A stretch of 64,000 nucleotides of DNA from Enterobacter sp. 10-1 (GCA_002270295.1 NISF01000005.1:186555-250554); one strand, 5' to 3'. Shown: positions 48,353 to 57,569, counted from the stretch's first letter. Made by a program: numbers and translations. Notes: generated by a model from the sequence alone, not told the origin.

Positions 48353-49264
48353 ATGCAAAAGTTTGATACCAGGACCTTCCAGGGCCTGATCCTGACCTTA
48401 CAGGATTACTGGGCTCGTCAGGGCTGCACCATTGTTCAACCACTGGACATGGAAGTTGGCGCCGGCACCTCCCACCCAATGACCTGCCTGCGCGCGCTGG
48501 GGCCAGAGCCGATGGCGACTGCCTATGTGCAGCCTTCGCGTCGTCCGACCGACGGTCGCTATGGCGAAAACCCGAACCGCTTGCAGCACTACTATCAGTT
48601 CCAGGTGGTCATTAAGCCATCGCCGGACAACATCCAGGAGCTGTACCTTGGGTCTCTGAAAGAGCTGGGTATGGACCCGACTATTCATGATATCCGCTTC
48701 GTGGAAGACAACTGGGAAAACCCAACGCTGGGCGCCTGGGGTCTGGGCTGGGAAGTGTGGCTGAATGGTATGGAAGTGACTCAGTTCACTTACTTCCAGC
48801 AGGTTGGTGGTCTGGAATGTAAGCCGGTAACCGGCGAGATCACCTACGGCCTGGAGCGTCTGGCGATGTACATTCAGGGCGTAGACAGCGTTTACGACCT
48901 GGTATGGAGCGACGGCCCGCTGGGTAAAACGACCTACGGCGACGTGTTCCATCAGAACGAAGTCGAGCAATCAACCTACAACTTTGAATACGCCGACGTG
49001 GACTTCCTGTTCTCCTGCTTTGAGCAGTATGAGAAAGAAGCGCAGCTGCTGCTGGCGCTGGAAAATCCGCTGCCGCTGCCTGCCTACGAGCGTATTCTGA
49101 AGGCCGCCCATAGCTTCAACCTGCTGGATGCGCGTAAGGCCATCTCCGTCACCGAGCGTCAGCGCTATATTCTGCGCATCCGCACCCTGACGAAAGCGGT
49201 GGCAGAAGCTTACTACGCTTCTCGTGAGGCCCTTGGCTTCCCGATGTGCAACAAAAACAAATAA
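48353..49264 (+). CDS. glyQ: Glycyl-tRNA synthetase alpha subunit
   Basis: 303 residues, as in E. coli. It is the catalytic subunit of the alpha2beta2 glycyl-tRNA synthetase. The class II motifs sit in the N-terminal part ([45 protein letters not shown]). It charges tRNA-Gly with glycine in the cytoplasm. glyS follows nine bases later with its own GAGGCGG ribosome binding site. Confidence 0.98.
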   Translation: MQKFDTRTFQGLILTLQDYWARQGCTIVQPLDMEVGAGTSHPMTCLRALGPEPMATAYVQPSRRPTDGRYGENPNRLQHYYQFQVVIKPSPDNIQELYLGSLKELGMDPTIHDIRFVEDNWENPTLGAWGLGWEVWLNGMEVTQFTYFQQVGGLECKPVTGEITYGLERLAMYIQGVDSVYDLVWSDGPLGKTTYGDVFHQNEVEQSTYNFEYADVDFLFSCFEQYEKEAQLLLALENPLPLPAYERILKAAHSFNLLDARKAISVTERQRYILRIRTLTKAVAEAYYASREALGFPMCNKNK

Positions 49265-49273
49265 GAGGCGGCC

Positions 49274-51343
49274 ATGTCTGAGAAAACTTTCCTGGTGGAG
49301 ATCGGCACCGAAGAGCTGCCACCAAAAGCCCTGCGCAGCCTGGCTGAGTCTTTTGCTGCGAACTTTACCGCGGAGCTGGATAGCGCCGGCCTCGCCCACG
49401 GCACCGTTGAATGGTTTGCCGCCCCGCGTCGTCTGGCGCTGAAGGTGGCCAATCTGGCCGCTTCCCAGCCGGATCGTGAAATCGAAAAACGCGGTCCGGC
49501 GGTTTCAGCGGCGTTTGACGCCGAAGGTAAACCGAGCAAAGCGGCCGAAGGCTGGGCGCGCGGCTGCGGCATCACCGTCGAGCAGGCCGAACGTCTGGCG
49601 ACCGATAAAGGCGAATGGCTGCTGTATCGCGCCCACGTGAAAGGCGAAAGCGCAGAAGCGCTGCTGCCGAACATGGTCGCGACGTCGCTTTCCAAACTGC
49701 CTATCCCTAAACTGATGCGCTGGGGCGCGTCAGACGTGCAGTTCGTGCGCCCGGTTCACACCGTGACCCTGCTGCTCGGCGACAAAGTCGTTCCGGCGAC
49801 CATTCTCGGTATCGACTCCGATCGTGTGATCCGCGGCCATCGCTTTATGGGCGAGCCGGAATTCACCATCGATAACGCCGAACAGTATCCGCAGATTCTG
49901 CTGGCGCGCGGGAAGGTTGTTGCCGATTACGCCGCGCGTAAGGCGATCATTAAAGCCGGCGCTGAAGAAGCGGCCCGCAAGATTGGCGGTAACGCTGACC
50001 TGAGCGAAAGCCTGCTGGAAGAGGTGACCTCGCTGGTGGAATGGCCGGTGGTGCTGACGGCGAAATTCGAAGAAAAATTCCTCGCGGTGCCTTCTGAAGC
50101 CCTGGTTTACACCATGAAAGGCGATCAGAAGTATTTCCCGGTTTATGCCGACGACGGCAAACTGCTGCCGAACTTCATCTTCGTCGCCAACATCGAATCC
50201 AAAGACCCGCAGCAGATCATCTCCGGTAACGAGAAGGTTGTGCGCCCGCGTCTGGCGGATGCCGAATTCTTCTTCAATACTGACCGCAAAAAGCGCCTGG
50301 AAGACAATCTGCCGCGTCTGCAGACCGTCCTGTTCCAGCAGCAGCTGGGCACCCTGCGCGATAAAACCGACCGTATTCAGGCCCTTGCCGGCTGGATTGC
50401 CGGCCAGATTGGCGCAGACGTTAACCACGCGACCCGTGCGGGCCTGCTGTCGAAGTGCGACCTGATGACCAATATGGTCTTCGAGTTCACCGATACCCAG
50501 GGCGTTATGGGCATGCACTACGCGCGTCATGATGGCGAAGCGGAAGACGTTGCCGTGGCGCTGAACGAGCAGTATCAGCCGCGTTTTGCCGGTGACGATC
50601 TGCCGTCTAACCCGGTTGCCTGCGCGGTGGCGATTGCCGATAAGATGGATACGCTTGCCGGTATCTTCGGCATTGGTCAGCACCCGAAAGGGGACAAAGA
50701 CCCGTTCGCGCTGCGCCGTGCCGCGCTGGGCGTGCTGCGTATCATCGTTGAGAAGAACCTGAATCTGGATCTGCAAACCCTCACCGAAGAAGCGGTACGT
50801 CTGTATGGCGACAAGCTGACTAACGCGAAGGTGGTTGATGATGTTATCGACTTTATGCTCGGTCGCTTCCGCGCCTGGTACCAGGACGAAGGCTACGGCG
50901 TTGATACTATTCAGGCGGTACTGGCTCGTCGCCCAACCCGTCCGGCTGATTTCGATGCGCGCATGAAGGCGGTTTCGCACTTCCGCACGCTGGAAGAGTC
51001 CTCGGCGCTGGCGGCGGCGAATAAGCGTGTCTCCAACATTCTGGCTAAGTCTGACGAAGTGCTGAACGATATCGTCCACGCCTCCGTGCTGAAAGAAGCG
51101 GCTGAAATTAAGCTGGCCAGCAATTTAGTCGTCCTGCGCGACAAGCTGCAGCCGTACTTCGCCGAAGGCCGCTATCAGGACGCTTTGATCGAGCTGGCGT
51201 CGCTGCGCGAGCCGGTTGACGAGTTCTTCGAGAACGTAATGGTCAACGCGGAAGATCAAAGCGTGCGCGTTAACCGCCTGACGCTGCTGTCTAAACTGCG
51301 CGAGCTTTTCCTGCAGGTAGCGGATATTTCTCTGCTGCAGTAA
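49274..51343 (+). CDS. glyS: Glycyl-tRNA synthetase beta subunit
   Basis: 689 residues, as in E. coli. The beta subunit recognises tRNA. It contains an HD-like domain in the middle (around [22 protein letters not shown]) and a C-terminal anticodon-binding domain of the ArgRS/DALR type. It is co-transcribed with glyQ and ends in a strong terminator at 51364-51388. Confidence 0.98.
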   Translation: MSEKTFLVEIGTEELPPKALRSLAESFAANFTAELDSAGLAHGTVEWFAAPRRLALKVANLAASQPDREIEKRGPAVSAAFDAEGKPSKAAEGWARGCGITVEQAERLATDKGEWLLYRAHVKGESAEALLPNMVATSLSKLPIPKLMRWGASDVQFVRPVHTVTLLLGDKVVPATILGIDSDRVIRGHRFMGEPEFTIDNAEQYPQILLARGKVVADYAARKAIIKAGAEEAARKIGGNADLSESLLEEVTSLVEWPVVLTAKFEEKFLAVPSEALVYTMKGDQKYFPVYADDGKLLPNFIFVANIESKDPQQIISGNEKVVRPRLADAEFFFNTDRKKRLEDNLPRLQTVLFQQQLGTLRDKTDRIQALAGWIAGQIGADVNHATRAGLLSKCDLMTNMVFEFTDTQGVMGMHYARHDGEAEDVAVALNEQYQPRFAGDDLPSNPVACAVAIADKMDTLAGIFGIGQHPKGDKDPFALRRAALGVLRIIVEKNLNLDLQTLTEEAVRLYGDKLTNAKVVDDVIDFMLGRFRAWYQDEGYGVDTIQAVLARRPTRPADFDARMKAVSHFRTLEESSALAAANKRVSNILAKSDEVLNDIVHASVLKEAAEIKLASNLVVLRDKLQPYFAEGRYQDALIELASLREPVDEFFENVMVNAEDQSVRVNRLTLLSKLRELFLQVADISLLQ

Positions 51344-51363
51344 GCGCCTTTTGGCAACAAAAA

Positions 51364-51388
51364 AACCTGCCTTCTGGCAGGTTTTTTT
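51364..51388 (+). terminator. glyQS terminator
   Basis: AACCTGCC (51364-51371) - TTCT - GGCAGGTT (51376-51383), followed by TTTTT and preceded by an A-run. It is a textbook intrinsic terminator that also works for leftward transcripts. Confidence 0.93.
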
Positions 51389-51441
51389 ATGGCGCGAAGA
51401 CGCTCATGGAGCAATCTCGTCGCCCGCGGGCTGGCCCTTAA

Positions 51442-51630
51442 TTACTGCAGGTTGCCTGCCGTCAGGCTCTCTTTATCGAAAGCATGGCTGACGTTAATGC
51501 GGTTTTGATGCATCGACGTATCGATGTTTGAGCCTGCTTCCGGCTGTACGGCATGGCGTTCTGCCGCCATGACGCCGGTTGACAGTGAGGCTGCCAGAAA
51601 CAGGGCGGTCATCACGCTGATATTTTTCAT
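51442..51630 (-). CDS. Small exported protein of unknown function
   Basis: 62 residues. MKNISVMTALFLAASLSTGVMA is a clear signal peptide with an Ala-x-Ala-like site (GVMAAE). The mature part is about 38 residues, hydrophilic and rich in His, Asn and Asp (HQNRINVSHAFDKESL). No family was recognised. ATG at 51630 has AAGGAA nine bases upstream; the open frame to 51711 lacks support. It follows another small exported protein on the same strand by 87 bp. Confidence 0.65.
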   Translation of the reverse strand: MKNISVMTALFLAASLSTGVMAAERHAVQPEAGSNIDTSMHQNRINVSHAFDKESLTAGNLQ

Positions 51631-51717
51631 CTTATATTCCTTTTCATCGTGCTGTTGTTGTCGCCTGCGTAGCTGGTTCCGGCGGCCGGCACTCTCTAAG
51701 AGAGCCATCAACGAGAT

Positions 51718-51927
51718 TTATTTAGTCAGCTCTGCGGTCATATGAACGCGGTTGTTGAACTGGGCGCTGGTAATTTTGTAGGACGCACCCTGCTCAGCAG
51801 CCTGGGCGGCAATTTTAGCTTCTGCGCGATCCAGGGTGGAGGCAGTGGTGCTGATGCTCTGAGCGAATGCGCCGAAGGACATCAGGGAAAGTGCGGTAAC
51901 TGCAACGAAAGTTTTGATTGATTTCAT
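51718..51927 (-). CDS. DUF1471 (YhcN/BhsA-like) periplasmic protein
   Basis: 69 residues from ATG 51927, or 71 from 51933. The signal peptide MKSIKTFVAVTALSLMSFGAFA is followed by the DUF1471 core: STLDRAEAKIAAQAAEQGASYKITSAQFNNRVHMTAELTK. Enterobacteria encode many paralogues (BhsA, YhcN, McbA, YdgH) linked to stress resistance and biofilm. The exact paralogue cannot be named. AGGA lies upstream of the start. A near-perfect 22-bp palindrome lies about 90 bp upstream. Confidence 0.85.
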   Translation of the reverse strand: MKSIKTFVAVTALSLMSFGAFAQSISTTASTLDRAEAKIAAQAAEQGASYKITSAQFNNRVHMTAELTK

Positions 51928-52015
51928 GGTCATATTCCTAAGGTTGTTTGTCTGTAATAGGGCGTTGTGCCCTGATGTGATAAATAATAGGCCGATCGTC
52001 TGGTGATTAAAATCG

Positions 52016-52037
52016 GAACAATTTGCGCATATTGTTC
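52016..52037. promoter_or_regulatory. Near-perfect 22-bp palindrome, candidate operator
   Basis: Outer arms GAACAAT (52016-52022) and ATTGTTC (52031-52037) are perfectly complementary and enclose TTGCGCAT, whose core TGCGCA is itself palindromic. Only one base pair is broken overall. It lies about 90 bp upstream of the DUF1471 gene and may overlap its promoter. The regulator is unknown. Confidence 0.5.
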
Positions 52038-52112
52038 AAAAAAATAGAATAATATTTGATCGATAACTATGGGGGCGTTAATCGTCATGACTGGCGATAA
52101 ATAAGCCCGTCA

Positions 52113-52139
52113 GTTAGCCCGGCGGCGCGGCTAACTTTT
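52113..52139 (+). terminator. Hairpin with short T-run upstream of ABC-F gene
   Basis: GTTAGCC (52113-52119) pairs with GGCTAAC (52129-52135), followed by TTTT. It looks like a weak rightward terminator. No gene on that strand ends just before it, so it could terminate a short non-coding transcript or an attenuated leader. Confidence 0.4.
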
Positions 52140-52326
52140 GCCTGTCTCTGCGTGGGCGCTGAAAAAATAATCTTGAAATGTGGGTGTCGGTGTGGCTATT
52201 CTGTGCCCCGACGAATCCCTCGTCTTACTGAGAGCACACTGAAAATGGATAACCACGCCTGCTGAATTCACTCCTTGCTAGCACGATGTGCGGCAGGGGA
52301 AGTATCGATTTCATTCAGGAGTGCTT

Positions 52327-53946
52327 ATGGCCCATTGTGCCCGGTCCCCCGCTTTTATTTTGCATCAGCTCACCTGTCAGTTTGCGACAGGAGACACGCT
52401 GTTCGGCCCGCTAAATTTATCGTTGGAAACGTCGTTCTGCGGCCTGGTCGGCCGTAATGGCGTCGGCAAAACTCGTCTGCTTCGGCTGCTGGCGGGCGTT
52501 GACTCTCCCTCCGGTGGACATATCGAACGGTTTACCTCTCTGGCCTATGTTGCCCAACAGCCGGCTATGACTCCCTGCGCTACGCTGGCCGATCTGCTGG
52601 GCTATGGCTGCGTATTCTCCGCCCTGCGGCGGCTTGAGCGTGGTGAAGGATTCGCTGACGACGTTGAGAGCCTGGAAGGTTTCTGGGATCTGCGCGAGCG
52701 TCTGAGCGCGGCGTTCGCAGATGCCGGCCTGCCGACGTTTGCTCCCGATCGACTCGCGTCGTCGCTGAGCGGCGGCGAGCGGGTGAAAGCGCTGCTGTGC
52801 GGGGCCTTTCTCTCAGGCTCAGACTATTTGCTGCTGGATGAGCCGACAAACCACCTCGACAGACAGGGGCGCGAATGGCTGTACCAGCAGCTTGAGCGCT
52901 GGCGCGGCGGGGGAATTATCGCCAGCCACGATCGTGAACTGCTGGCGCGGATGCCGCGCATCCTTGAGCTCACTCCGACGGCGCTGCGAAGCTATGGCGG
53001 GAGCTACGCCGACTACCGGCAGCAGCGCGATGCCGAGCAGCAGGCTGCGCGATCCGCGCTGGAGCATGCCGCGACCGAACGCCGTCGCACCCGGGCGCGT
53101 ATGCACAAAGAACATGATGCCAGCCAGCGGCGATCTGCGCAGACGCTGCGGGTTGTCGATACCCTGAATATTGCCTCGTTTGAACGCGTGAAGTACAAAG
53201 GCGCGGCGAAGGAGCGCCCTGGAACGCTCCTGCGGCAGCATCGGGAACAAAACAGCGCCCTCAACGCCGCCGTTGCCCAGGCGTACGAGCGGGTAGAAGA
53301 TGAAGCGTCGGTGATGTTTACTCTGCCGGGAAGTCATATTGCCGCCGGTAAGCAGGTTCTGGAGCTGGAGGGCTTACGGCTGGCCCACTCGGCGGCAGCA
53401 CCGCTTAGCTGGCGCCTTGACGGGCCGATGCGCGTCGCGCTGCGTGGTCCTAATGGCTGTGGAAAAACCACCTTATTGAAAACGCTGATAGGCCTCGAGC
53501 AGCCGGTTAGCGGAGAGTGCCGACTATCGGTACATGCGGCCTGGCTGGATCAGCACCTGACGCAGCTGGACCTGTCGCTATCGGTTTTAACGCATCTTAA
53601 TCTTGACGATACGCCGCTGGAGGAGGGCGTGCTGCGCAGCCGGCTTGCACAGCTGCAGCTGGGAGCGGATAAAATCAATCTACCTTTGGCGGCGCTGAGC
53701 GGCGGCGAACGACTGAAGGCGGCGCTTGCCTGCGTGCTGTGGCGGCGGGACGCCACCCAGCTGCTGCTGCTCGATGAGCCGACTAACCACCTTGATTTAG
53801 CCTCCGCTCAGGCCATTGAAGCGGCGCTAGCGGGATTTCCCGGTGCGATGCTGGTTGTGTCGCATGATGAGGCGTTCCTGCAGGGGCTGAAGCTCACCCA
53901 CGTTTTAGAGTGGCGGGACGGCGGCTGGCATTTTGAGGCGAGCTAA
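52327..53946 (+). CDS. ABC-F family ATPase
   Basis: 539 residues with two soluble ABC modules and no membrane part. Module 1 has GRNGVGKT, LSGGERVK and LLLDEPTNHLD. Module 2 has GPNGCGKT, LSGGERLK and LLLDEPTNHLD. Between them is a basic, Arg-rich linker (about 220-300, with RRRTRARMHKEHDASQRR), the P-site tRNA-interacting region of ABC-F factors. It probably acts on ribosomes; it is not Uup, YheS, EttA or YbiT by sequence. ATG at 52327 follows CAGGAG; the in-frame ATG at 52288 is less likely. Confidence 0.87.
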   Translation: MAHCARSPAFILHQLTCQFATGDTLFGPLNLSLETSFCGLVGRNGVGKTRLLRLLAGVDSPSGGHIERFTSLAYVAQQPAMTPCATLADLLGYGCVFSALRRLERGEGFADDVESLEGFWDLRERLSAAFADAGLPTFAPDRLASSLSGGERVKALLCGAFLSGSDYLLLDEPTNHLDRQGREWLYQQLERWRGGGIIASHDRELLARMPRILELTPTALRSYGGSYADYRQQRDAEQQAARSALEHAATERRRTRARMHKEHDASQRRSAQTLRVVDTLNIASFERVKYKGAAKERPGTLLRQHREQNSALNAAVAQAYERVEDEASVMFTLPGSHIAAGKQVLELEGLRLAHSAAAPLSWRLDGPMRVALRGPNGCGKTTLLKTLIGLEQPVSGECRLSVHAAWLDQHLTQLDLSLSVLTHLNLDDTPLEEGVLRSRLAQLQLGADKINLPLAALSGGERLKAALACVLWRRDATQLLLLDEPTNHLDLASAQAIEAALAGFPGAMLVVSHDEAFLQGLKLTHVLEWRDGGWHFEAS

Positions 53947-53954
53947 AACTAAAA

Positions 53955-53980
53955 AACCGCCATGTGAAGTGGCGGTTTCC
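53955..53980 (+). terminator. ABC-F gene terminator
   Basis: AACCGCCA (53955-53962) pairs with TGGCGGTT (53970-53977), followed by TCC. An A-run precedes the stem. It lies eight bases after the stop codon. The T-run is short. Confidence 0.7.
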
Positions 53981-53992
53981 TGATGTTCAGAT

Positions 53993-54021
53993 AAAAAAAA
54001 TCCCCGCCGTAAGGCAGGGAT
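53993..54021 (-). terminator. cspA terminator
   Basis: Read leftward, ATCCCTGCC-TTAC-GGCGGGGAT is followed by eight T. It is a strong intrinsic terminator 24 bp after the cspA stop. Confidence 0.93.
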
Positions 54022-54045
54022 CTTGAATTCTGAGCTTATTTAAGC

Positions 54046-54258
54046 TTACAGGCTGGTAACGTTGCCAGCTGCCGGGCCTTTAGCGCCGCTTTCGATGGTG
54101 AAGGAAACTTTCTGACCTTCATCCAGAGATTTGTAGCCATCGTTCATGATAGCGGAGAAGTGTACGAACACATCTTTAGAACCGTCATCAGGAGTAATGA
54201 AGCCGAAACCTTTATCAGCGTTGAACCATTTTACGATACCAGTCATTTTACCGGACAT
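54046..54258 (-). CDS. cspA: Major cold shock protein CspA
   Basis: 70 residues, differing from E. coli CspA at about one position (Met for Gln in [10 protein letters not shown]). It is an OB-fold RNA chaperone with RNP1 KGFGFI and RNP2 VFVHF, which melts mRNA structure after cold shock. AAAGGTATTTCGCT precedes the ATG. A long conserved 5' leader (54259-54412) controls its cold-dependent translation. Confidence 0.98.
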   Translation of the reverse strand: MSGKMTGIVKWFNADKGFGFITPDDGSKDVFVHFSAIMNDGYKSLDEGQKVSFTIESGAKGPAAGNVTSL

Positions 54259-54412
54259 AGCGAAATACCTTTAAAAAATTAATGAACCTTTCGGCGATAC
54301 GGTCTGGACTACAGATTTGAAGCTATAAAGGGAAAGTTCACTACCGGGGTATCTAGGATAACCGCTCAAGGACTACTCTATACTAATGCTCTGTGGTCTG
54401 TACATCAAACCT
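54259..54412 (-). ncRNA. cspA 5' UTR cold-sensing leader
   Basis: About 154 bp with strong similarity to the E. coli cspA leader: GGTTTGATGTACAGACCA (the cold-box region) at the 5' end, GTTATC...GATACCCC in the middle and CGTATCGCCGAAAGG near the ribosome binding site. This RNA refolds with temperature in E. coli to expose the start site in the cold. The transcription start near 54412 is placed by homology. Confidence 0.85.
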
Positions 54413-54520
54413 GCGAGCATTAACTCATTTTTGAGATGCGATAGCAAACGTTTTTTTTCATAGAAATTAAAACGGTCCCTAATCAGGACCGTAATCAGTG
54501 TCCAATAACATTATAGAACT

Positions 54521-54811
54521 TCACTCGTGAATTTGCCTTGAAAGCTTTGAGTTAGCCTGGATCAGGCGCATCAACTTGAGCTCAGTCGAAGAGGGCTTGA
54601 CGCGTCTCGACTCCCACTCCTGCACCATCGCCACGCTGACGCCCATCGCATCGGCGAAATCGTCAATTTTCAGCCCGGTCCCTTTACGGAGCCGGTCGAA
54701 TTCGCTGAAGGCGGTTGGCTTGCGGGTTGGGGCGGTCGCTCGGGGAATGTCTTTAAAAACAATTTGTTCCAGGCTGCTAAGCAATTCGAATATTGGATCT
54801 TTATATTCCAT
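54521..54811 (-). CDS. yiaG: HTH (Xre-like) transcriptional regulator YiaG
   Basis: 96 residues, as in E. coli YiaG. The C-terminal half holds a helix-turn-helix resembling antitoxin/HigA-type DNA-binding domains: LRKGTGLKIDDFADAMGVSVAMVQEWESRRVKPSS. No toxin gene is adjacent. Target genes are unknown. GGAGCTC precedes the ATG at 54811. It keeps its E. coli position beside cspA. Confidence 0.93.
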   Translation of the reverse strand: MEYKDPIFELLSSLEQIVFKDIPRATAPTRKPTAFSEFDRLRKGTGLKIDDFADAMGVSVAMVQEWESRRVKPSSTELKLMRLIQANSKLSRQIHE

Positions 54812-55055
54812 AGAGAGCTCCTTCCTGCTGCACAGTAAAGGGTAGGTTTGGTGGATGCTTATTAAGAATAGTCAGAAAAAAACGCGGAGAACGGTAACGG
54901 GGGTGATTATATGCCGGCAGCCCTTCTTTTGAGACCGAACAGCCCGGCGGGAGTTGGGGGTAAGCCGATGATTAATCATCATACGCGCGGGTTTAGAAAA
55001 TTTTTGTAAACGGCACAGAAAAACCGAAGCCAGCGGCTCCCCGCTGGCCTTGCGA
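54812..55055. other. yiaG upstream / MFS downstream gap
   Basis: 244 bp, AT-rich near yiaG and GC-rich near the permease stop. AGCGGCTCCCCGCTGGCC near 55030-55050 can form a short hairpin that may end the permease transcript. No gene or clear promoter element was recognised. Confidence 0.35.
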
Positions 55056-56414
55056 TCAGGCTTTCTGCAGATTTTCAGCGTCGGCCTGAGGCGGAGCAGG
55101 CTGACGCTGGCTCATTTTGTATTTTACCAGCAGGGCGATGGCGGATAAAAACGCCGGGATGGCCAGCAGGGTGAAAATGGTCGCAAAAGAGAGCTGCGCC
55201 TGCATCAGGAATACGCCGCTGAAGGCGCCAAGAATGCCGCCAAAGCGCCCGATACCCAGCATCCAGGCGACGCCGGTTGCGCGGCCCTGCGTGGGGTAAA
55301 ATCCGGCTGCCAGCGCCGGCATGGAAGACTGCGCGCCGTTCATAATGCTGCCGGCGATAAATACCATGATCCCCATCAGCACCAGGCTGTCGGTGGAGAA
55401 GCCCACGAGACAGACGAAAATACCGGTTAGCAGCCAGCCGACGGCGACGACCTTATTGGGGTTGATCTTATCCATCAGCGCGCCGAGGATCAGCACGCCA
55501 ATACCGCCGCCCAGCGGGAACAGTGCGGTGATAATCGACGCCTGGCTCATCGATGCGCCGGTTTCACGAATCAGCAGCGGCAGCCAGCTGGTCAGTAAAT
55601 AGAAGATCAGCAGGCCCATAAAGTAGGTCAGGCACAGCATCACGGTTCCGACGATATAGCGTGGAGAGAAAATGACGGCCAGAGCCGATTTCTCTTTTAC
55701 CTGGCCGGCCTCACGCAGCTCAAACTCCACCTCTTGCGGAAGCGGCGCAATGCGGCGGAGAATTGTCGCAATGCGCTGCGCAGGCTGGCGCTTAACGACC
55801 ATGTAGCGCACCGATTCCGGCAGCAGGAAGATCAGCGCCACGGCGAGCAGCAGAGGCATCACGCCGCCCAGTACCAGCACGCTTTGCCAGCCGTAATGGG
55901 GGATCATCCAGGCTGAGAGAAAGCCCCCCAGCGACGATCCCATCGGGAAGCCGACAAACATCAGGTTGACCATTAAGGCCCGGCGGCGCTCCGGCGCGTA
56001 TTCGCTCATCAGCGTCGCGGCGTTCGGCATCGCGGCCCCCAGCCCCAGCCCCGTCAGGAAGCGCAGCAGCGTCAGCTGGTTCAGGCTGGTAGCAAAAGCG
56101 GTAAGCAGGCTAAAGCTGCCAAAAACCACGATCGACATCAGCAGGACCTTCTTGCGGCCAATGCGGTCGGCCAGCGGCCCCGCGGTCAAGGCGCCCACCG
56201 CCAGGCCGACCAGCGCAGCGCTCATTACCGGGCCTAATGCCGACTTTTCTACGCCCCACTCCTGCACCAGGTCTGAGGCGATGAAACCGATTATCGCGGT
56301 ATCGAAACCGTCCATAGCGACGGTGATAAAACATAAGGCCAGAATCATCCACTGGTACTTCGTGAAGGGATGTTCATTGATAAAAGCCTGAATATCGATG
56401 GTTGTCTTATTCAT
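55056..56414 (-). CDS. MFS aromatic acid:H+ symporter (AAHS) family permease
   Basis: 452 residues with 12 predicted membrane segments. AAHS-type motifs are present: DGFDTAIIGFIA in segment 1 (Asp required in PcaK-like transporters), GPLADRIGRKKVLL in loop 2-3 and LPESVRYMVVK. Relatives carry protocatechuate, 4-hydroxybenzoate or 3-(3-hydroxyphenyl)propionate. No aromatic-degradation gene lies nearby, so the cargo is unknown. It is inserted between yiaG and yiaF relative to E. coli. The upstream gap is unusually long (439 bp). Confidence 0.87.
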   Translation of the reverse strand: MNKTTIDIQAFINEHPFTKYQWMILALCFITVAMDGFDTAIIGFIASDLVQEWGVEKSALGPVMSAALVGLAVGALTAGPLADRIGRKKVLLMSIVVFGSFSLLTAFATSLNQLTLLRFLTGLGLGAAMPNAATLMSEYAPERRRALMVNLMFVGFPMGSSLGGFLSAWMIPHYGWQSVLVLGGVMPLLLAVALIFLLPESVRYMVVKRQPAQRIATILRRIAPLPQEVEFELREAGQVKEKSALAVIFSPRYIVGTVMLCLTYFMGLLIFYLLTSWLPLLIRETGASMSQASIITALFPLGGGIGVLILGALMDKINPNKVVAVGWLLTGIFVCLVGFSTDSLVLMGIMVFIAGSIMNGAQSSMPALAAGFYPTQGRATGVAWMLGIGRFGGILGAFSGVFLMQAQLSFATIFTLLAIPAFLSAIALLVKYKMSQRQPAPPQADAENLQKA

Positions 56415-56853
56415 ACGGCATTCCTGGCAGGCAGAGCGGGGGACGAAAACGGCGGTTTACGTCTCCCTCGCTGTCGTTAATATTATTTGTGCGATAATCG
56501 AACGTAATGCCGTTAATCGCTCATTAATCAAAACACTGAACCCGACTGCAGGCAACGCGGGTCGGCCAGGAAGCGTGCGATTATCGTTCTTTTTAGGGAT
56601 TTAATCGCGATTGATGAAATTAAAATTCAATAAAATCAACTTGTTGAATATTGATTTTGACGTTTTGCTTATGGCGGTAATTGTGATGTGCTTAACAGAC
56701 GATACCGGTTGTCGATAAAACGCCGCCAGAGGGCTATTTCCTGCGGAAGATTGTCAGGAAAGAGTATCCTGTGAGGCCGACCTGGACTATCCTTGTCAGC
56801 GTCTGGCACGTGTGTGTCTGTTTGCGCTTTTTTTGGCTGAAAGGAGTAAAAAA
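56415..56853. promoter_or_regulatory. Divergent MFS permease / yiaF control region
   Basis: 439 bp with no credible gene. AAAATCAA (56632-56639) and TTGATTTT (56651-56658) form an inverted repeat in an AT-rich stretch. TTGACG at 56657-56662 may be a -35 for yiaF but lacks a good -10. AAAGGAG just before 56854 is the yiaF ribosome binding site. The permease promoter should lie near 56420-56560; no operator was recognised. Confidence 0.45.
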
Positions 56854-57564
56854 ATGGCGACAGGAAAGTCCTGCTCTCGCTGGTTTGCGGCTGTTGCGGC
56901 CTTATTAATGGTGGTTAGCCTGAGTGGGTGTTTTGATAAAGAAGGCGATCAGCGCAAAGCGTTCATCGACTTCCTGCAAAATACGGCTATGCGGAGCGGC
57001 GAACGTCTGCCGACGCTGACCGCCGATCAGAAAAAACAGTTCGGTCCTTTTGTGTCCGATTATGCGGTGATTTACGGCTATTCGCAGCAGGTAAGTCAGG
57101 CGATGGACGCGGGCCTGCGCCCGGTGGTAGACAGCGTGAACGCGATCCGCGTCCCGCAGGACTATATCACTCAGCGTGAACCGCTGCGTCAGGCAAACGG
57201 CGCGCTGGGCGTACTGAGCCAGCAGCTGGAAAATGCGAAAATGCAGGCCGATGGTGCGCATAGCGCGCTGAAGCAGGGCGACGATCTGAAGCCGGTCTTT
57301 GACCAGGTTTACAACAAAGTGGTTACCGCTCCGGCAAATGCCCTGCAGCCGCTGATCCCTGCGGCGCAGGTCTTTACACAGCAGCTGGTGCAGGTCGGTG
57401 ATTTTGTTGCTCAGCAAAGTACGCAGGTGAGCTTCGTGGCGAACGGGATTCAGTTCCCGACCTCGCAGCAGGCCAGCCAGTACAACGCATTGATTGGCCC
57501 GCTGGCGGCTCAGCACCAGGCGTTCAATCAGGCGTGGACTGCAGCAGTTAACGCTACGCGATAG
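56854..57564 (+). CDS. yiaF: DUF3053 lipoprotein YiaF
   Basis: 236 residues, as in E. coli YiaF. The lipoprotein signal peptide has lipobox SLSGC (Cys about 27), followed by a helical DUF3053 domain (KEGDQRKAFIDFLQNTAMRSGERLPTLT...). Probably anchored in the cell envelope; the function is unknown. ATG at 56854 (MATGKSCSRWF) with AAAGGAG is chosen over an upstream in-frame ATG at 56812. Confidence 0.93.
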   Translation: MATGKSCSRWFAAVAALLMVVSLSGCFDKEGDQRKAFIDFLQNTAMRSGERLPTLTADQKKQFGPFVSDYAVIYGYSQQVSQAMDAGLRPVVDSVNAIRVPQDYITQREPLRQANGALGVLSQQLENAKMQADGAHSALKQGDDLKPVFDQVYNKVVTAPANALQPLIPAAQVFTQQLVQVGDFVAQQSTQVSFVANGIQFPTSQQASQYNALIGPLAAQHQAFNQAWTAAVNATR

Positions 57565-57569
57565 CCGCT

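Larger units (their letters stand above)
51934..52326. other. Intergenic region upstream of DUF1471 gene and ABC-F gene
   Basis: 393 bp without a credible gene. It contains the palindrome at 52016-52037, an AT-rich tract (about 52035-52075) that may be the leftward promoter, the hairpin at 52113-52139, and CAGGAG before the ABC-F ATG at 52327. The part 52140-52300 shows nothing further that I recognise. Confidence 0.5.

Noticed and set aside
49730-51079. 449-codon open frame opposite glyS
   Set aside because: Lies fully inside glyS on the other strand; composition is that of a shadow frame, without recognisable domains.
32183-56638. 16-base exact repeat AAATTCAATAAAATCA at 32183-32198 and 56623-56638
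   Set aside because: Both copies are in AT-rich promoter gaps, but one such match is roughly expected by chance in 64 kb and the flanks do not match.
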